From: Saccoglossus kowalevskii
Lineage: Eukaryota; Hemichordata; Enteropneusta; Harrimaniidae
DNA length: 22,012 bases
Direction: 5' to 3'
NCBI RefSeq assembly: GCF_000003605.2
Contig: NW_003119440.1
Span: 8,734 to 30,745 of the forward strand
Position 1 is the stretch's first letter, and every line of letters begins with the position of its first letter. This document shows, piece after piece, positions 10,219 to 19,110 of this stretch. The translations under genes were made by a program, and so were the position numbers. The notes beneath the pieces were generated by a model. The model saw only the letters and a program-made list of their open reading frames with translations, did not search any database and was not told the origin of the DNA.

Positions 10219-11220
10219 CTCTACACATAACACATAATGAAGATATGGATGTTAAAAGTCATCTAGTGTGTCAAAAAAGTGATCTACACATGAAAAATGG
10301 TGAAGATATGCATGATAGAAAGTCATCTAGTGTGTCAAACAAGTGATCCACACATACCAGATAGTGAAGATTGTTAGTAAGTCATTTAGTGTGTCAAAAG
10401 AGAGCCCCACGCGTAACACATTGTGGAGATAAGGATGTTAGAAAGTCATCTAGTCTGTAAAATAAGTGCTCCACACATAACACATAGTAAAGATATGGAT
10501 GTTAGAAAGCCATCTAGTGTGTCAAAAGTGTCTCACACATAACACATAGTGAAGATACGGATGTTAGAAAGTCATCTAGTGTGTAAAAAGAGTGTTCCAC
10601 ACATAAAACATAGTGAAGATAAGGATGTTAGAAAGTCATCTAGTGTGTCAAAAGAGAGCTCCACACATGACACATAATGACGATATGGGTGATAGAAAGT
10701 CATCTAGTGTGTCAAACAAGTGCACCACACATAAGACATAGTGAAGATTGTTAGTAAGTCATTTAGTGTGTCAAAAGAGAGCCCCACACATTACATATAG
10801 TAAAGATATGGATGTTATAAAGTCATCTAGTGTGTCAAAATAGTGCTCAACACATAGTAAAGATATGAATGTTAGGAAATCATCTAGTGTGTCGAAAGAG
10901 TACTACACACATAACACATTGTGAAGATAAAGATGTTAGAAAGTCATCTAGTGTGTCAAAAAGAGAGCTACACATATGACACATAGTGACGATATGGATG
11001 TGAGAAAGTCATCTAGTGTGTCAAAAGAGTGATCCTCACATAACACATAGTCATGATATGGATGTTAGAAAGTCATCTAGTGTGTCAAAAGATTACTCCA
11101 CACATAACACATAGTCATGATATGGATGTTAGAAAGTCATCTAGTGTGTCAAAAGTGTGCTCCGCACATAACACATAGTGAAGATAAGGATGTTAGAAAG
11201 TCATTTAGTGTGTCAGAAAA

Positions 11221-11601
11221 TGCTCTTAGCATAGCACGTTGTGAAGAAAAGGATGTTAGAAAGTCATCTAGGGTGTCGAAAGGGTGTTCCACACATAACA
11301 CATAGTGACGATATGGATGTTAGAAAGTCATCTAGTGTGTAAAAAAATGCTCTTGGCATAGCACGTTGAGAAGAAAAGGATGTTAGAAAGTCATCTAGTG
11401 TGTCGAAAGGGTGTTCCACACATAACACATAGTGAAGATAAGGATGTTAGAAAGTCATCTAGTGTGTCAAAAAATGCTCTTAGCATAGAACGTTGTGAAG
11501 AAAAGGATGTTAGAAAGTCATCTAGGGTGTCGAAAGGGTGTTCCACACATAACACATAGTCAAGAAAAGGATGTTAGAAAGTCATCTAGAGTGACAGAAA
11601 A
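11221..11601. repeat. Dimeric higher-order repeat (about 127 bp, three copies)
   Basis: A variant monomer beginning TGCTCTTAGCATAG recurs at 11221, 11348 (TGCTCTTGG variant) and 11475, each 127 bp apart. Each is followed by the distinctive GAAGAAAAGGATG and a GTGTCGAAAGGGTGTTCC monomer. This shows local amplification of a two-monomer block within the 64-bp array. Confidence 0.85.
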
Positions 11602-12749
11602 GTGCTCCACACATGACACATAGTAGAGATATTGATGTTAGAAAGTCATTTAATGTGTCGAAAGAGTACTACACACATGACACATAGTAAAGATATGGAT
11701 GTTAGAAAGTCATTTAGTGTGTCAAAAAGTGCTCCTAGCATAACACATTGTGAAGATAAGGATGTTAGAAAGTCATCTAGTGTGTCAAAAGAGAGCTCCA
11801 CATATGACACATAGTGACGATATGGATGTTAGAAAGTAATCTAGTGTGTCAAACAAGTGCACCACACATAACACATAGTGAAGATTGTTAGTAAGTCATT
11901 TAGTGTGTCAAAAGATAGCCCCACGCGTAACACATTGTGAAGATAAATATGTTAGAAAGTCATCTAGTGTGTAAAAAGAGTGCTCCGCACATAACACATA
12001 GTAAAGATCTGGATGTTAGAAAGTCATCTAGTGTGTCAAAAGAGTGTTCCAAACTAACACACATTGAATGTAAGGATGTTAGAATGTCATCTAGTGTGTC
12101 AAAAGAGTGCTCCACACATAACACATAGTAAATATATGGATGTTAGAAAGTCATTTAGTGTGTCAAAAGAGTGCTCCACACATAACACACAGTGAAGACA
12201 AGGATGTTAGGAAGTCATCTAGTGTGTCAAAAGAGTGTTCCACGCATGACACATAGTGACGATATGGATATTAGAAAGTTTTCTAGTGTGTAAAAAGAGT
12301 ATTCCACACATTACACATAGTAAAGATAAGGATGTCAGGAAGCCATCTAGTGTGTCGAAAGAGTACTACGCACATAACACATAGTGAAGATATGGATGTT
12401 GGAAAGTCATCTAGTGTGTCACAAAGTTCTCCTAGTATAACACATTGTGAAGATAAGGATGTTAGTCATGTAGTGTGTCGAAAAGGTGCTCCACACTTAG
12501 CACATAGTCAAGATAAGGATGTTAGAAAGTCATCTAGTGTGACACAAAAGTGCTCCACACATGACACATAGTTGAGATATTGATGTTAGAAAGTAATTTA
12601 GTGTGTCAAAAAGTCCACACATAGCACATAGTCATGTTATGGATGTTAGAAAGTCGTCTATTGTGTCAAAAAAGTGCCACACGCGACACATAGTCAAGAT
12701 ACGGATGTTAGAAAGTCATCTAGTGTGTCAAAAGAGTGTTCCACACATA

Positions 12750-13516
12750 ACACATAGTGAAAATATTGATGTTAGAAAGACACCTAGTGTGTCAAAAGAG
12801 TGGTCCACACATAACACATAGTGAAAATATTGATGTTAGAAAGTCACCTAGTGTGTCAAAAAAGTGCTACACACATAACACATAGTGAAGATATAGATTT
12901 TATAAAGTCATCTAGTGTGTCAAAAAGTGCTCTACACAAAACAAATGGTAAAGATATGGATGATAGGAAGTCATCTAGTGTGTCAAACACGTGCTCCACA
13001 CATGACACATAGTGAATATATAGATGTTAGAAAGTCATCTAGTGTGTCAAAAAAGTGTTCCACACATGACACATAGTGAAGATATTGATGTTAGAAAGTC
13101 ATCTAGTGTGTCAAAAGAGTGCTCCACACATAACACATAGTGAAAATATTGATGTTAGGAAGTCACCTAGTGTGTCAAAAGAGTGCTCCACACATAACAC
13201 ATAGTGAAAATATGGATGTTAGAAAGTCATCTAGTGTGTCAAAAAAGTGCTACACACATAACACATAGTGAAGATATAGATTTTATAAAGTCATCTAGTG
13301 TATCAAAAAATGCTCTACACAAAACAAATGGTGAAGATATGGATGATAGGAAGTCATCTAATGTGTCAAACACGTGCTCCACACATGACACATAGTGAAG
13401 ATATAGATGTTAGAAAGTCATCTAGTGTGTCAAAAAAGTGTTCCACACATGACAAATAGTGAAGATTTTGATGTTAGAAAGTCATCTAGTGTGTCAAAAA
13501 AGTGTTCCACACATGA
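12750..13516. repeat. Six-monomer higher-order duplication (383 bp, two copies)
   Basis: The block at 12750-13133 is repeated at 13134-13516 with the same order of rare variants: AGTGAAAATATTGATG, then GATATAGATTTTATAAAG, then CACAAAACAAATGG, then GATGATAGGAAGTC, then CAAACACGTGCTCC. The offset is 383 bp, six monomers minus one base, with only a few substitutions between copies. This is the youngest large duplication in the array. Confidence 0.88.
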
Positions 13517-13633
13517 CACATAGTGAAGATATAGATGTTAGAAAGTCATCTAGTGTGTCTCAAAAGTACTTCACACGTGACACATAGTGAAGCTTGTTAG
13601 TAAGTCATCTAGTGTGTCAAAAGTATCACACAA

Positions 13634-14475
13634 ACACCCCTTTAATTGTTGAATGAGGAAGGCTAAATCTGCTATAGTTATATTAGTACATTAGTTTTCT
13701 CTTCATATTTACTTGTAATCCATTTTACTTGGCGGAGATTAGTAATATCGTATGACCATTCAAGCTGTGTGCTTTGTATTGGTCAGGAAAATACAGTCAT
13801 AATACTGTAGTTTATTATTATTATACATAATTATAGTAGTAATAACACTTTACTTATACAACACCCTTGTGTATATATGTACATGAAATATGATTATTAT
13901 ATGTATTATTTTATGACATTTTATTTTGATTCCTGTGTTTCAAAAAGACATGTAAACGAACAAGACCATCCATCCTAGTTTCAATTTCACCAAAACTTAA
14001 ACTGTGCCAACGCCATGAAATGGGTGAGTTTAATTGGCCAATTGTTATTTACGTATTAATTAGTAGTGATTGTAAAATTATAAATTGAAATAATTTTAAA
14101 CTCACCAAGAAGCCTGGAAATTACCATAACCATCAGAAATGGTAAATCCGTCCCTCAAATGATTAAAATGTATTAATAATTTATTTGGCGTAAACAACTT
14201 GAATGTGTAACAAATGTTTTGGGTTGGTAATTATCATTGCAATCACGCCTTGCAACAATTCAAATATACTAGATTATTATTTATTGTAACAATTAACACT
14301 TCAAACGAACGAAATGTAACAACTAAATTTGTTTTGTCAGTAACTCGGAAAAAAGTAAATCACCCATTAACACACCACAAACAGACAAATATTACATGAA
14401 ATACAGAACTCACGACTAGGCAATCGCCCCACCACTGCAGGCAGAGGCGTTACTACCACGCAAATACACATTAAT
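13634..14475. other. AT-rich spacer, no gene seen
   Basis: Unique AT-rich DNA with ATT/TTA-rich low-complexity patches near 13805-13850. A 61-codon plus-strand open stretch (14214-14399) has no motif and is treated as chance. Confidence 0.5.
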
Positions 14476-15260
14476 TTATGCATACGTCCTCAGAATAGGG
14501 TAGGTGAATTGACATTGGTCAATTTTGAACACCTGTTAAAATTATTTGGTTGTATTTGATAATTAGTGCCAGTAACATTATAACTTGATATATGTCAATC
14601 AAAATAAGTTCTCCGTAAAACAATCAAGTCGATCCAACATAGTTTTAAATACCCAAAGAAGCACACATGTTAGTCGTCAAATGCTTGTAAAATGAAATGG
14701 TGTTAATCATTTTTAACAACCCCTTATAATGGTTAACGTGTATCAGTTAATCAATTGCTGTAATATTATCCGGAGTAGTATGGCTCAGTCAAAATGAGCT
14801 TGTCATTTATAGGCAAGTCCATCCATCATTGTATTACACACCTCACAACATTTTACACACGTTTAAATGTGCGAAATTGGTCAAGTGTATTTATGGACAA
14901 TTAGTTATTGTGGTGTCATAGATTGATCAATAAGAATGAGTTCTCTGTAAAGGTGAAGCAATCAAGTCCATCTATCGTAGTTTTAAACATCCAAAGAAAT
15001 ACACACGTTAGTTGTAAATTGCCTCAAAATATGTAAATATAATTGGCATTAGTAAATGTTACTAACCCCTTCAAATGGGTGTAGGTATTTATGCATGTAA
15101 TATTATCGAGAGTTTAGCTCAAAATGTAGCTTGCTGTCAATTGTAAGCCATTCCATCCAGTAATAAAAGTTGTCAACAAATCCTAGACATCTAGTGTTTC
15201 TGAGACACTCTAATAAGATGGTCAGAGATGTAAATTTCACCATTTGATCAGGTGATTGCC
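14476..15260. repeat. Tandemly duplicated dispersed repeat (period about 337 bp)
   Basis: Two diverged copies lie head to tail, roughly 14581-14917 and 14918-15255, with a partial copy before them (14476-14570). Shared landmarks with their positions: AAGTTCTCCGTAAA (14605) and GAGTTCTCTGTAAA (14938); AATCAAGTC before ATCC or ATCT (14622, 14960); AGTTTTAAA (14641, 14980); CAAAGAA followed by an ACACA stretch; AACCCCTT; TAATATTATC (14761, 15098); CTCA then AAAATG, then AGCTTG. Fragments of the same family recur at about 15940-16160 and 19290-19560, on both sides of the retroelement. No coding capacity is visible; the family could be a SINE, a MITE derivative or a degenerate satellite. Confidence 0.75.
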
Positions 15261-15453
15261 TAGCTGTTTTTTTTACAATATAAGCCATTTAAGACATTAG
15301 GACTGAAGGTGCATGTCAATGACAGAAACACACAAACCAAGTAAAATCGGGTCCAAAAAATATCATGTTACAACTCGTCGTTGCTTCGAAAAGTTATTGC
15401 TACCCCAGAAAACCCTAAATTCATCGAGTGATCTTTCAAAACGCGTAAGAAGA

Positions 15454-15658
15454 CAACTTTACTTACATATGTGAAACCTTTCCAGTAGTAACAGTGATTG
15501 AGATTTGCGACAGTATATTTATTGTGTTATATATGGTGTGCCTAATGCTGTGATATTCTTGCTCACAATTTGCATAAAGGTCAGTTTCATTGGTTTACTT
15601 AAATCTATTACTATCGTAAATTACTACTGGAAAGTTTTCACAACTGTAAGTAAAGTTC
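15454..15658. mobile_element. MITE-like element with ~38-bp inverted arms
   Basis: The arm at 15454-15491 and the reverse complement of 15621-15658 agree at roughly 34 of 38 positions. Shared blocks are AACTTTACTTACA, TTGTGAAA/ATGTGAAA and CTTTCCAGTAGTAA. The 129-bp centre has no open frame of note. The size (about 205 bp), AT-rich centre and terminal arms suit a non-autonomous DNA transposon, but weaker complementarity extends outwards and no target-site duplication is clear. It could also be a simple inverted duplication. Confidence 0.5.
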
Positions 15659-16433
15659 TGTAATAGACGTTTCAAAATTTCAGCTGATCCTTCTTTGCCT
15701 AATGCCTAGTTATGGTTACATAGCTTCGACAGTAGTTTTGATTACTCTCCGTATATCCACACTTGTTTTGTATGGACAGACTCACCACACAGATAACATT
15801 TTACTTCATGATGAGTTACGTTCTCGTTTGACGTCACATGCCATTGATACGTATACAATGTTGATGCACTAACACGATTACATGTATGCAATTGACTGTG
15901 TTTACGCAGAATTGGAGTTTAACTCAATAATAATGAGTTTTATATGCATGTTACAGAAATCAGTAAATCCATCACAAATGTGAGCATATCACATATTACA
16001 CAAAGTAAAAAAACTCATAAATGGTATAGCTCGATACGAGTTCTCTGTATCAACAAGTCGACCCACTCATTTAAACATGTTCATTTAAATCAGTTGGAAA
16101 AAAACACTTTGTGGGTAATTAGTAACTGCAATGATACTGAGAGTACATTTTGAACACATATTGTTGGCCATGAGGGCTATATCATACGTCTATTTCCTAT
16201 TTGATTGAAATAAACTGATTTTTTGAACGACCCAGCATCACGAGGAGGGAAATGGACGTAAGCTGTTGCTCAGAAACCAATCAATTTAGGTTTTATAACA
16301 CATCAAATCCAGATTCTTCATTTAGACTCTTTATTTAACAGCCAACAAAGCAGTGATCAACACAATTTGCAATACCATTAGTTGCCCGTATTTTGTGTTT
16401 TAGCTTATACGCTGTGTAGAGACTTAGGAAAAA
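15659..16433. other. Left flank of the retroelement: repeat fragments, no gene
   Basis: Contains partial copies of the dispersed family (about 15945-16000 with AATCCATCAC, and 16035-16160 with GAGTTCTCTGTATCAACAAG and GAGTACATTTTGAACAC). A consensus CRE palindrome TGACGTCA lies at 15829-15836. A 69-codon plus-strand open stretch (15944-16153) lies inside the repeat fragments and is not supported as a gene. Confidence 0.5.
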
Positions 16434-16482
16434 GACTTTCAACCCAGCTATTCACCTAATTCATACCTACCATAGGCTCTGG
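16434..16482. repeat. Third copy of the retroelement arm, inverted to 16711-16760
   Basis: The reverse complement of this 49-bp segment matches 16711-16760 at about 42 of 50 positions, and most differences are transitions. Key shared blocks are AGCCTATGGT, GGTATGAA and AGGTGAATAG. The three copies therefore alternate in orientation (16434-16482, 16711-16760, 16763-16798). This copy is the natural candidate for the outer terminal repeat, so the element is taken to end here. Confidence 0.7.
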
Positions 16483-16616
16483 TCATTCAAAATGACTATT
16501 TTGAACTGTAGGCATTAATATGAGATTCAGTCGGTAACAAAGAGAGAAATCTAGGTCGGGGGAGCCATACGACCTCATATATGTTTTTCCACATCACGTA
16601 ACAAAGATCAAGAGGT

Positions 16617-16632
16617 CAGCGCCATCTTGCCT
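16617..16632 (-). promoter_or_regulatory. YY1-like motif within the element's 3' region
   Basis: On the minus strand GCAAGATGGCGCTGAC closely resembles the YY1 consensus (AAGATGGCGGC type). It lies between the outer and inner arm copies. YY1 sites occur in promoters of several retrotransposons. Here it is a motif match only, and its relation to transcription of this element is unknown. Confidence 0.3.
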
Positions 16633-16710
16633 TATGTTCACTCCCCTGTTTCCTTCATATACAAGGACTTAAAGCCAATCGCTATGGAAAGTGGGGTGGT
16701 TGGGAGGAAT

Positions 16711-16798
16711 CTGGAGCCTATGGTGGGTATGAACTAGGTGAATAGGCGGGCTGAAAAGACTAAATTCACTACGTTCAATTACCCACCATAGACTCCAG
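16711..16798. repeat. Inverted-repeat hairpin at the 3' end of the DIRS-like element
   Basis: The outer 19 bp of the two arms (16711-16729 and 16780-16798) are complementary except for one position: CTGGAGCCTATGGTGGGTA against the complement of TACCCACCATAGACTCCAG. Pairing continues more loosely (GAACTAGGTGAATAG against a diverged partner) to arms of about 36 bp around a short centre. The right arm contains the stop of the putatively spliced recombinase frame. DIRS elements end in inverted terminal repeats plus an internal complementary region; this palindrome may be part of that structure. Confidence 0.75.
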
Positions 16799-16820
16799 TC
16801 AGCCGAGAGGTGGCGGATTT

Positions 16821-16927
16821 CTGAGCAAAACAGAAATTAAAGTAGTCATAATGAAGGGTGTCCCATCTCGGGACAAATTTATGTATGACTACCACTTAGA
16901 TAAGATCAGTGAAAACTGGTGTCTTAC
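16821..16927 (-). other. Possible 107-bp intron at the end of the recombinase frame
   Basis: On the minus strand GGCAAG is followed by GTAAGACACC (donor GT at 16927-16926). It runs 107 bp to TTTAATTTCTGTTTTGCTCAG (the T-rich acceptor tract, AG at 16822-16821). Both sites are near consensus. Joining keeps the frame and adds a short tail, KSATSRLTGVYGG, before a TAA located inside the inverted-repeat arm. Without splicing the frame ends in HQFSLILSKW and a stop. Spliceosomal introns have been reported in some DIRS-like elements, but splicing here is inferred from signals only. Confidence 0.45.
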
Positions 16928-17230
16928 CTTGCCAGTGTCATCGCCATAGTAAAAGGCATACGGCTGATATGGTGACGGGATCAGAATTGCCCAAAGATGG
17001 TAGACCCAAACCCAATTTTGGGAGTAACTAGCATTCTGACCCACGACAACGAGACCCACCTTAAAAAGACCTTCCTCAATGGATTGCGTGTCTCTTAAGT
17101 AATAATTGATGAAGACGTTTTGCGTTCTCCAGAAGCCTGCCATAAATATGTGATCGAGGGGGGTACCTGACAAAAGAGCTAATTAGTTAGTGATTGCAAA
17201 AACCTCGTACGCTCGCACTCTGTGTCTCTG
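16889..17230 (-). pseudogene. Tyrosine recombinase C-terminus of the DIRS-like element
   Basis: One frame covers HRVRAYEVFAITN, a TAA stop (17185-17183), then LALLSGTPLDHIFMAGFWR and TQNVFINYYLRDTQ, then GLFKVGLVVVGQNASY. This is the box II end of a DIRS-type integrase, the enzyme that inserts the circular DNA copy by tyrosine-mediated strand exchange. The tyrosine in the NYYLRD segment is in place. The conserved His-x-x-Arg of box II seems to be replaced by Tyr-x-x-Phe (codons 17209-17207 and 17200-17198), so two catalytic residues are lost as well as the frame. The frame continues to a stop near 16889, or through a GT-AG pair (see the separate entry). The N-terminal half, including box I, is not recognisable between 17230 and 17690. 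Confidence 0.75.
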
Positions 17231-17689
17231 CAGACCATGTGCTGAAGACGCCAATCAGTCATAAACCTCAAACACTGTCGTAGTGATCCACCTAGAAGTG
17301 GAAGTCGGGAGGCTGCTATCCTGCTTACCCTAGTCATAACATATATACATGTGTTTGCTGCCCTGCCTCGACCCCGTAGTACGTCTCTCGTAGCAACTCA
17401 AAGCTCGAAACGGGGCATATACACAACTCATCCTGATCCTCGACAATATTGGCCAAACGAGGGATGATGATTGGTTGTGAATTGTGCTCTGGGATTTGGT
17501 CCTTGGTGAGAAGCCTGATTCATGTCTCAAGTTAACTGCATGTAAGTGGTACACTGCTGTACTCATTGCTAGTGTGCCGTCCAGTTGGAACACCATATCC
17601 GGAATGTCTGGAAGCACTACCAGTGTCTCAACTAACATTTCCAACAGAAGTGGAAGTCATAGTCATGGTGAGTGGGTCCCCCTGCCTGA

Positions 17690-18424
17690 GGTTGGTAAAT
17701 GCCTTCCACCAGGTCAAGGCATCCTCGCTTGCCTCTCCAGTTCCCATAGGTGAGAATGGTGTTGCAACAAAGTGTGTTGCACCAGGGGGGTGCACCGCAG
17801 CTTGGGGAACGTCATCATCCCAATGATGCGCATCTTTTCTCAGAGGGAACCCATACTAGACTGCTTAATGCTAGGCTAGGCACAAAGCCTGCGATGGATG
17901 CACCAAGCCTGTCTCTGTGTTGAACTCCATGCCTTGAAATATCAACTGATGTGTCGGGTGTGCATGGGGCTTTTTTAGCTTTACTGGAAAGCCTTACCTG
18001 CTCGGCAGGCAACCTCTTGTTTCGGTTATGTAGCAACCAGTCGTCCAGGTATGGTTGATGTGTACTAATGACTAATGCAGCAGCAGCTGCACCTGTTTCA
18101 ACACTCTGGTAAACAAATATGGAGCTGTGCATAACCCAAAGGGGAGCACCCTGAATTTGAATACTTGGCCCAAATGGCCGAATCAAAGGAGTCGATGACT
18201 CACTGGTAAGCAGCGCTTAAGTCTAGTGCAGCTAATCAATCGAAATGGTGCATAGAGAGTAAAACCATGTTTGGTGTCTCCACGCGGAACCACATGGCGC
18301 CCTTTGTAAACAAATTGTCAACCTTCTGTCAGATTGCTTCCACTTTGAGAAGTTCACAGTGGAATTTTGTATCTGTGTGTTGGTTACCCGCTGCTTCCAG
18401 ACCGGAATAAACCAGTGCAATCTG
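17690..18424 (-). pseudogene. Reverse transcriptase (RT) fragment of the DIRS-like element
   Basis: The RT motifs appear in order but in shifting frames. In the first frame (18424-18160), ELLKVEAI is followed by a stop, then QKVDNLFTKGAM, then motif A as LDLSAAYQ (about 18226-18203). TGA stops lie at 18331-18329, 18238-18236 and 18202-18200. Motif B, LPFGLCTAPYLFTRVLKQV (18146-18090), is in a second frame that ends at TAG 18074-18072. The catalytic motif YLDDWLL (18051-18031), with both aspartates kept, is in a third frame. GMEFNTETGLVHPS (about 17933-17892) is in a frame shifted again, MRIIGMMTFPKL (from 17833) in another, and WWKAFTNLRQGDPL (17711-17670) in yet another. At least five shifts and several stops rule out a working enzyme. 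RNase H should follow, but is too degraded between 17670 and 17330 for me to identify. Confidence 0.85.
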
Positions 18425-18622
18425 AGTGCGACAGGAATATGTGGCCATGGGTCTTGAGCTTCTACATTGGGACAATTTCTTCTCTGCCGAGGCTAAGACC
18501 TCGAGTCCAAAAGCTCTGACTCGGCGGAGCCCCAGCGAACAGGAATGTCAAACTCGCTGTCCCTGTGACTTGGGGCGACAACCCAAAGAGGAAGAGGACC
18601 CACCACCTGGACCCATCTTACT

Positions 18623-18634
18623 GGGGGGGGGGGG
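18623..18634 (+). repeat. Poly-G run of 12
   Basis: Twelve consecutive G on the plus strand (C on the coding strand of the element), between the gag-like and RT parts. Such runs are prone to slippage and to sequencing length errors, so frame relations across it are uncertain. Confidence 0.9.
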
Positions 18635-18637
18635 CTG

Positions 18638-19109
18638 CTACTCGTCCCTCCCTGGACCATAGGGGCGCTTACCTCCTGACTGCTTGTGGCTAGTAGGTGC
18701 AGACTTTGGCCATTGCGTTTCCTCTGCTTGGGGTCCAGTCCACTTTCCCTTGGCTGCAGCCAACTGGCTAACATATTCCACCTGTACCATCTAGTCGGTG
18801 GCTTCCTGCAGCCCTGACTGCACCCTCAGTCTCCCCATCAAAAGGGTGGAGGAGATCCAGTCTGTGTAACTGAGGCAGTGATGCACCCTGTGATTCAGCT
18901 CGCCAGCTAAAACACACGCTGCCAAAAAAGCACCCAATTGCACAGAAGTAGCCCTTGCCAAGATGACACTGCAAGATATTACACATAGCCTTGCGATGCC
19001 CCAACAACAACTGTGTCTGCTGGTCTAGGAGGGTGATGTCTTCCTAGAGATGCAGCGTAATATGTTCCAGTGTGCTGGCCACAAATTCCAAAAAGTTAAT
19101 GGGTTTCAA
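18638..19109 (-). pseudogene. Gag-like region of the DIRS-like element
   Basis: Two frames make up the decayed first gene. The upstream frame (19109 to about 18930) reads LKPINFLEFVASTLEH, has a TAG at 19046-19044, and continues DQQTQLLLGHRKAMCNILQC. A shift near the T6 run at about 18930 leads to the second frame (18907-18641), AGELNHRVHHCLSYTDW through QSGGKRPYGPGRDE, interrupted by one TAG (18793-18791) and ended by TAG at 18640-18638. The basic, Gly/Pro/Arg-rich end is like the tail of other retroelement Gag proteins. Assignment rests mainly on position before the reverse transcriptase and on the general look of the protein, since Gag is poorly conserved. A 12-base C run (G on the plus strand, 18623-18634) follows the stop. 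Confidence 0.6.
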
Positions 19110-19110
19110 C

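Larger units (their letters stand above)
10219..13633. repeat. 64-bp satellite array, about 53 copies
   Basis: A long array of a 64-bp unit. Landmarks in order: CACACATAACACATAGTGAA, then GATATGGATGTTAGAAAGTC, then ATCTAGTGTGTCAAAAGAGT, then GCTC. Copies differ by scattered substitutions and small indels, and the array ends abruptly at both sides in unique AT-rich DNA. Since 64 leaves remainder 1 on division by 3, any forward frame meets the TAG of CACATAG once in three units. This yields a ladder of spurious 60-63 codon open frames (about 192 nt), such as those at 11117, 11937, 12821 and 13204. I see no spacer/repeat alternation and no adjacent protein gene. Confidence 0.97.
16434..19110 (-). 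mobile_element. Decayed DIRS-like tyrosine-recombinase retrotransposon
   Basis: Read on the minus strand, the segment carries the typical DIRS order: a gag-like part (19109-18638), reverse transcriptase with a linker towards RNase H (18424 to about 17690), then a tyrosine recombinase C-terminus (about 17230-16889), followed by inverted-repeat sequence (16798-16434). Diagnostic peptides are LPFGLCTAPYLFTRVL, YLDDWLL, GMEFNTETGLVHPS, WWKAFTNLRQGDPL and GFWRTQNVFINYYLRD. Base composition is clearly richer in G+C than the flanks. The copy is about 2.7 kb, much shorter than complete DIRS elements as I know them (about 5-6 kb), so large parts are deleted. Many stops and frameshifts make it inactive. 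No long terminal repeats or DDE integrase are seen, which argues against Gypsy or Copia. The 5' boundary near 19110 is where similarity and composition fade and is approximate. Confidence 0.85.

Noticed and set aside
11117-13395. Repeated 60-79 codon plus-strand open frames
   Set aside because: They are explained by the 64-bp unit and its single TAG per three units; each starts and ends at equivalent repeat positions.
10219-13633. CRISPR array
   Set aside because: The complete 64-bp unit repeats; there are no unique spacers between constant repeats, no cas genes, and the genome looks eukaryotic.
17484-18662. Plus-strand open frames of 78-89 codons
   Set aside because: They are antisense shadows of the DIRS-like RT and gag regions, whose motifs lie on the minus strand.
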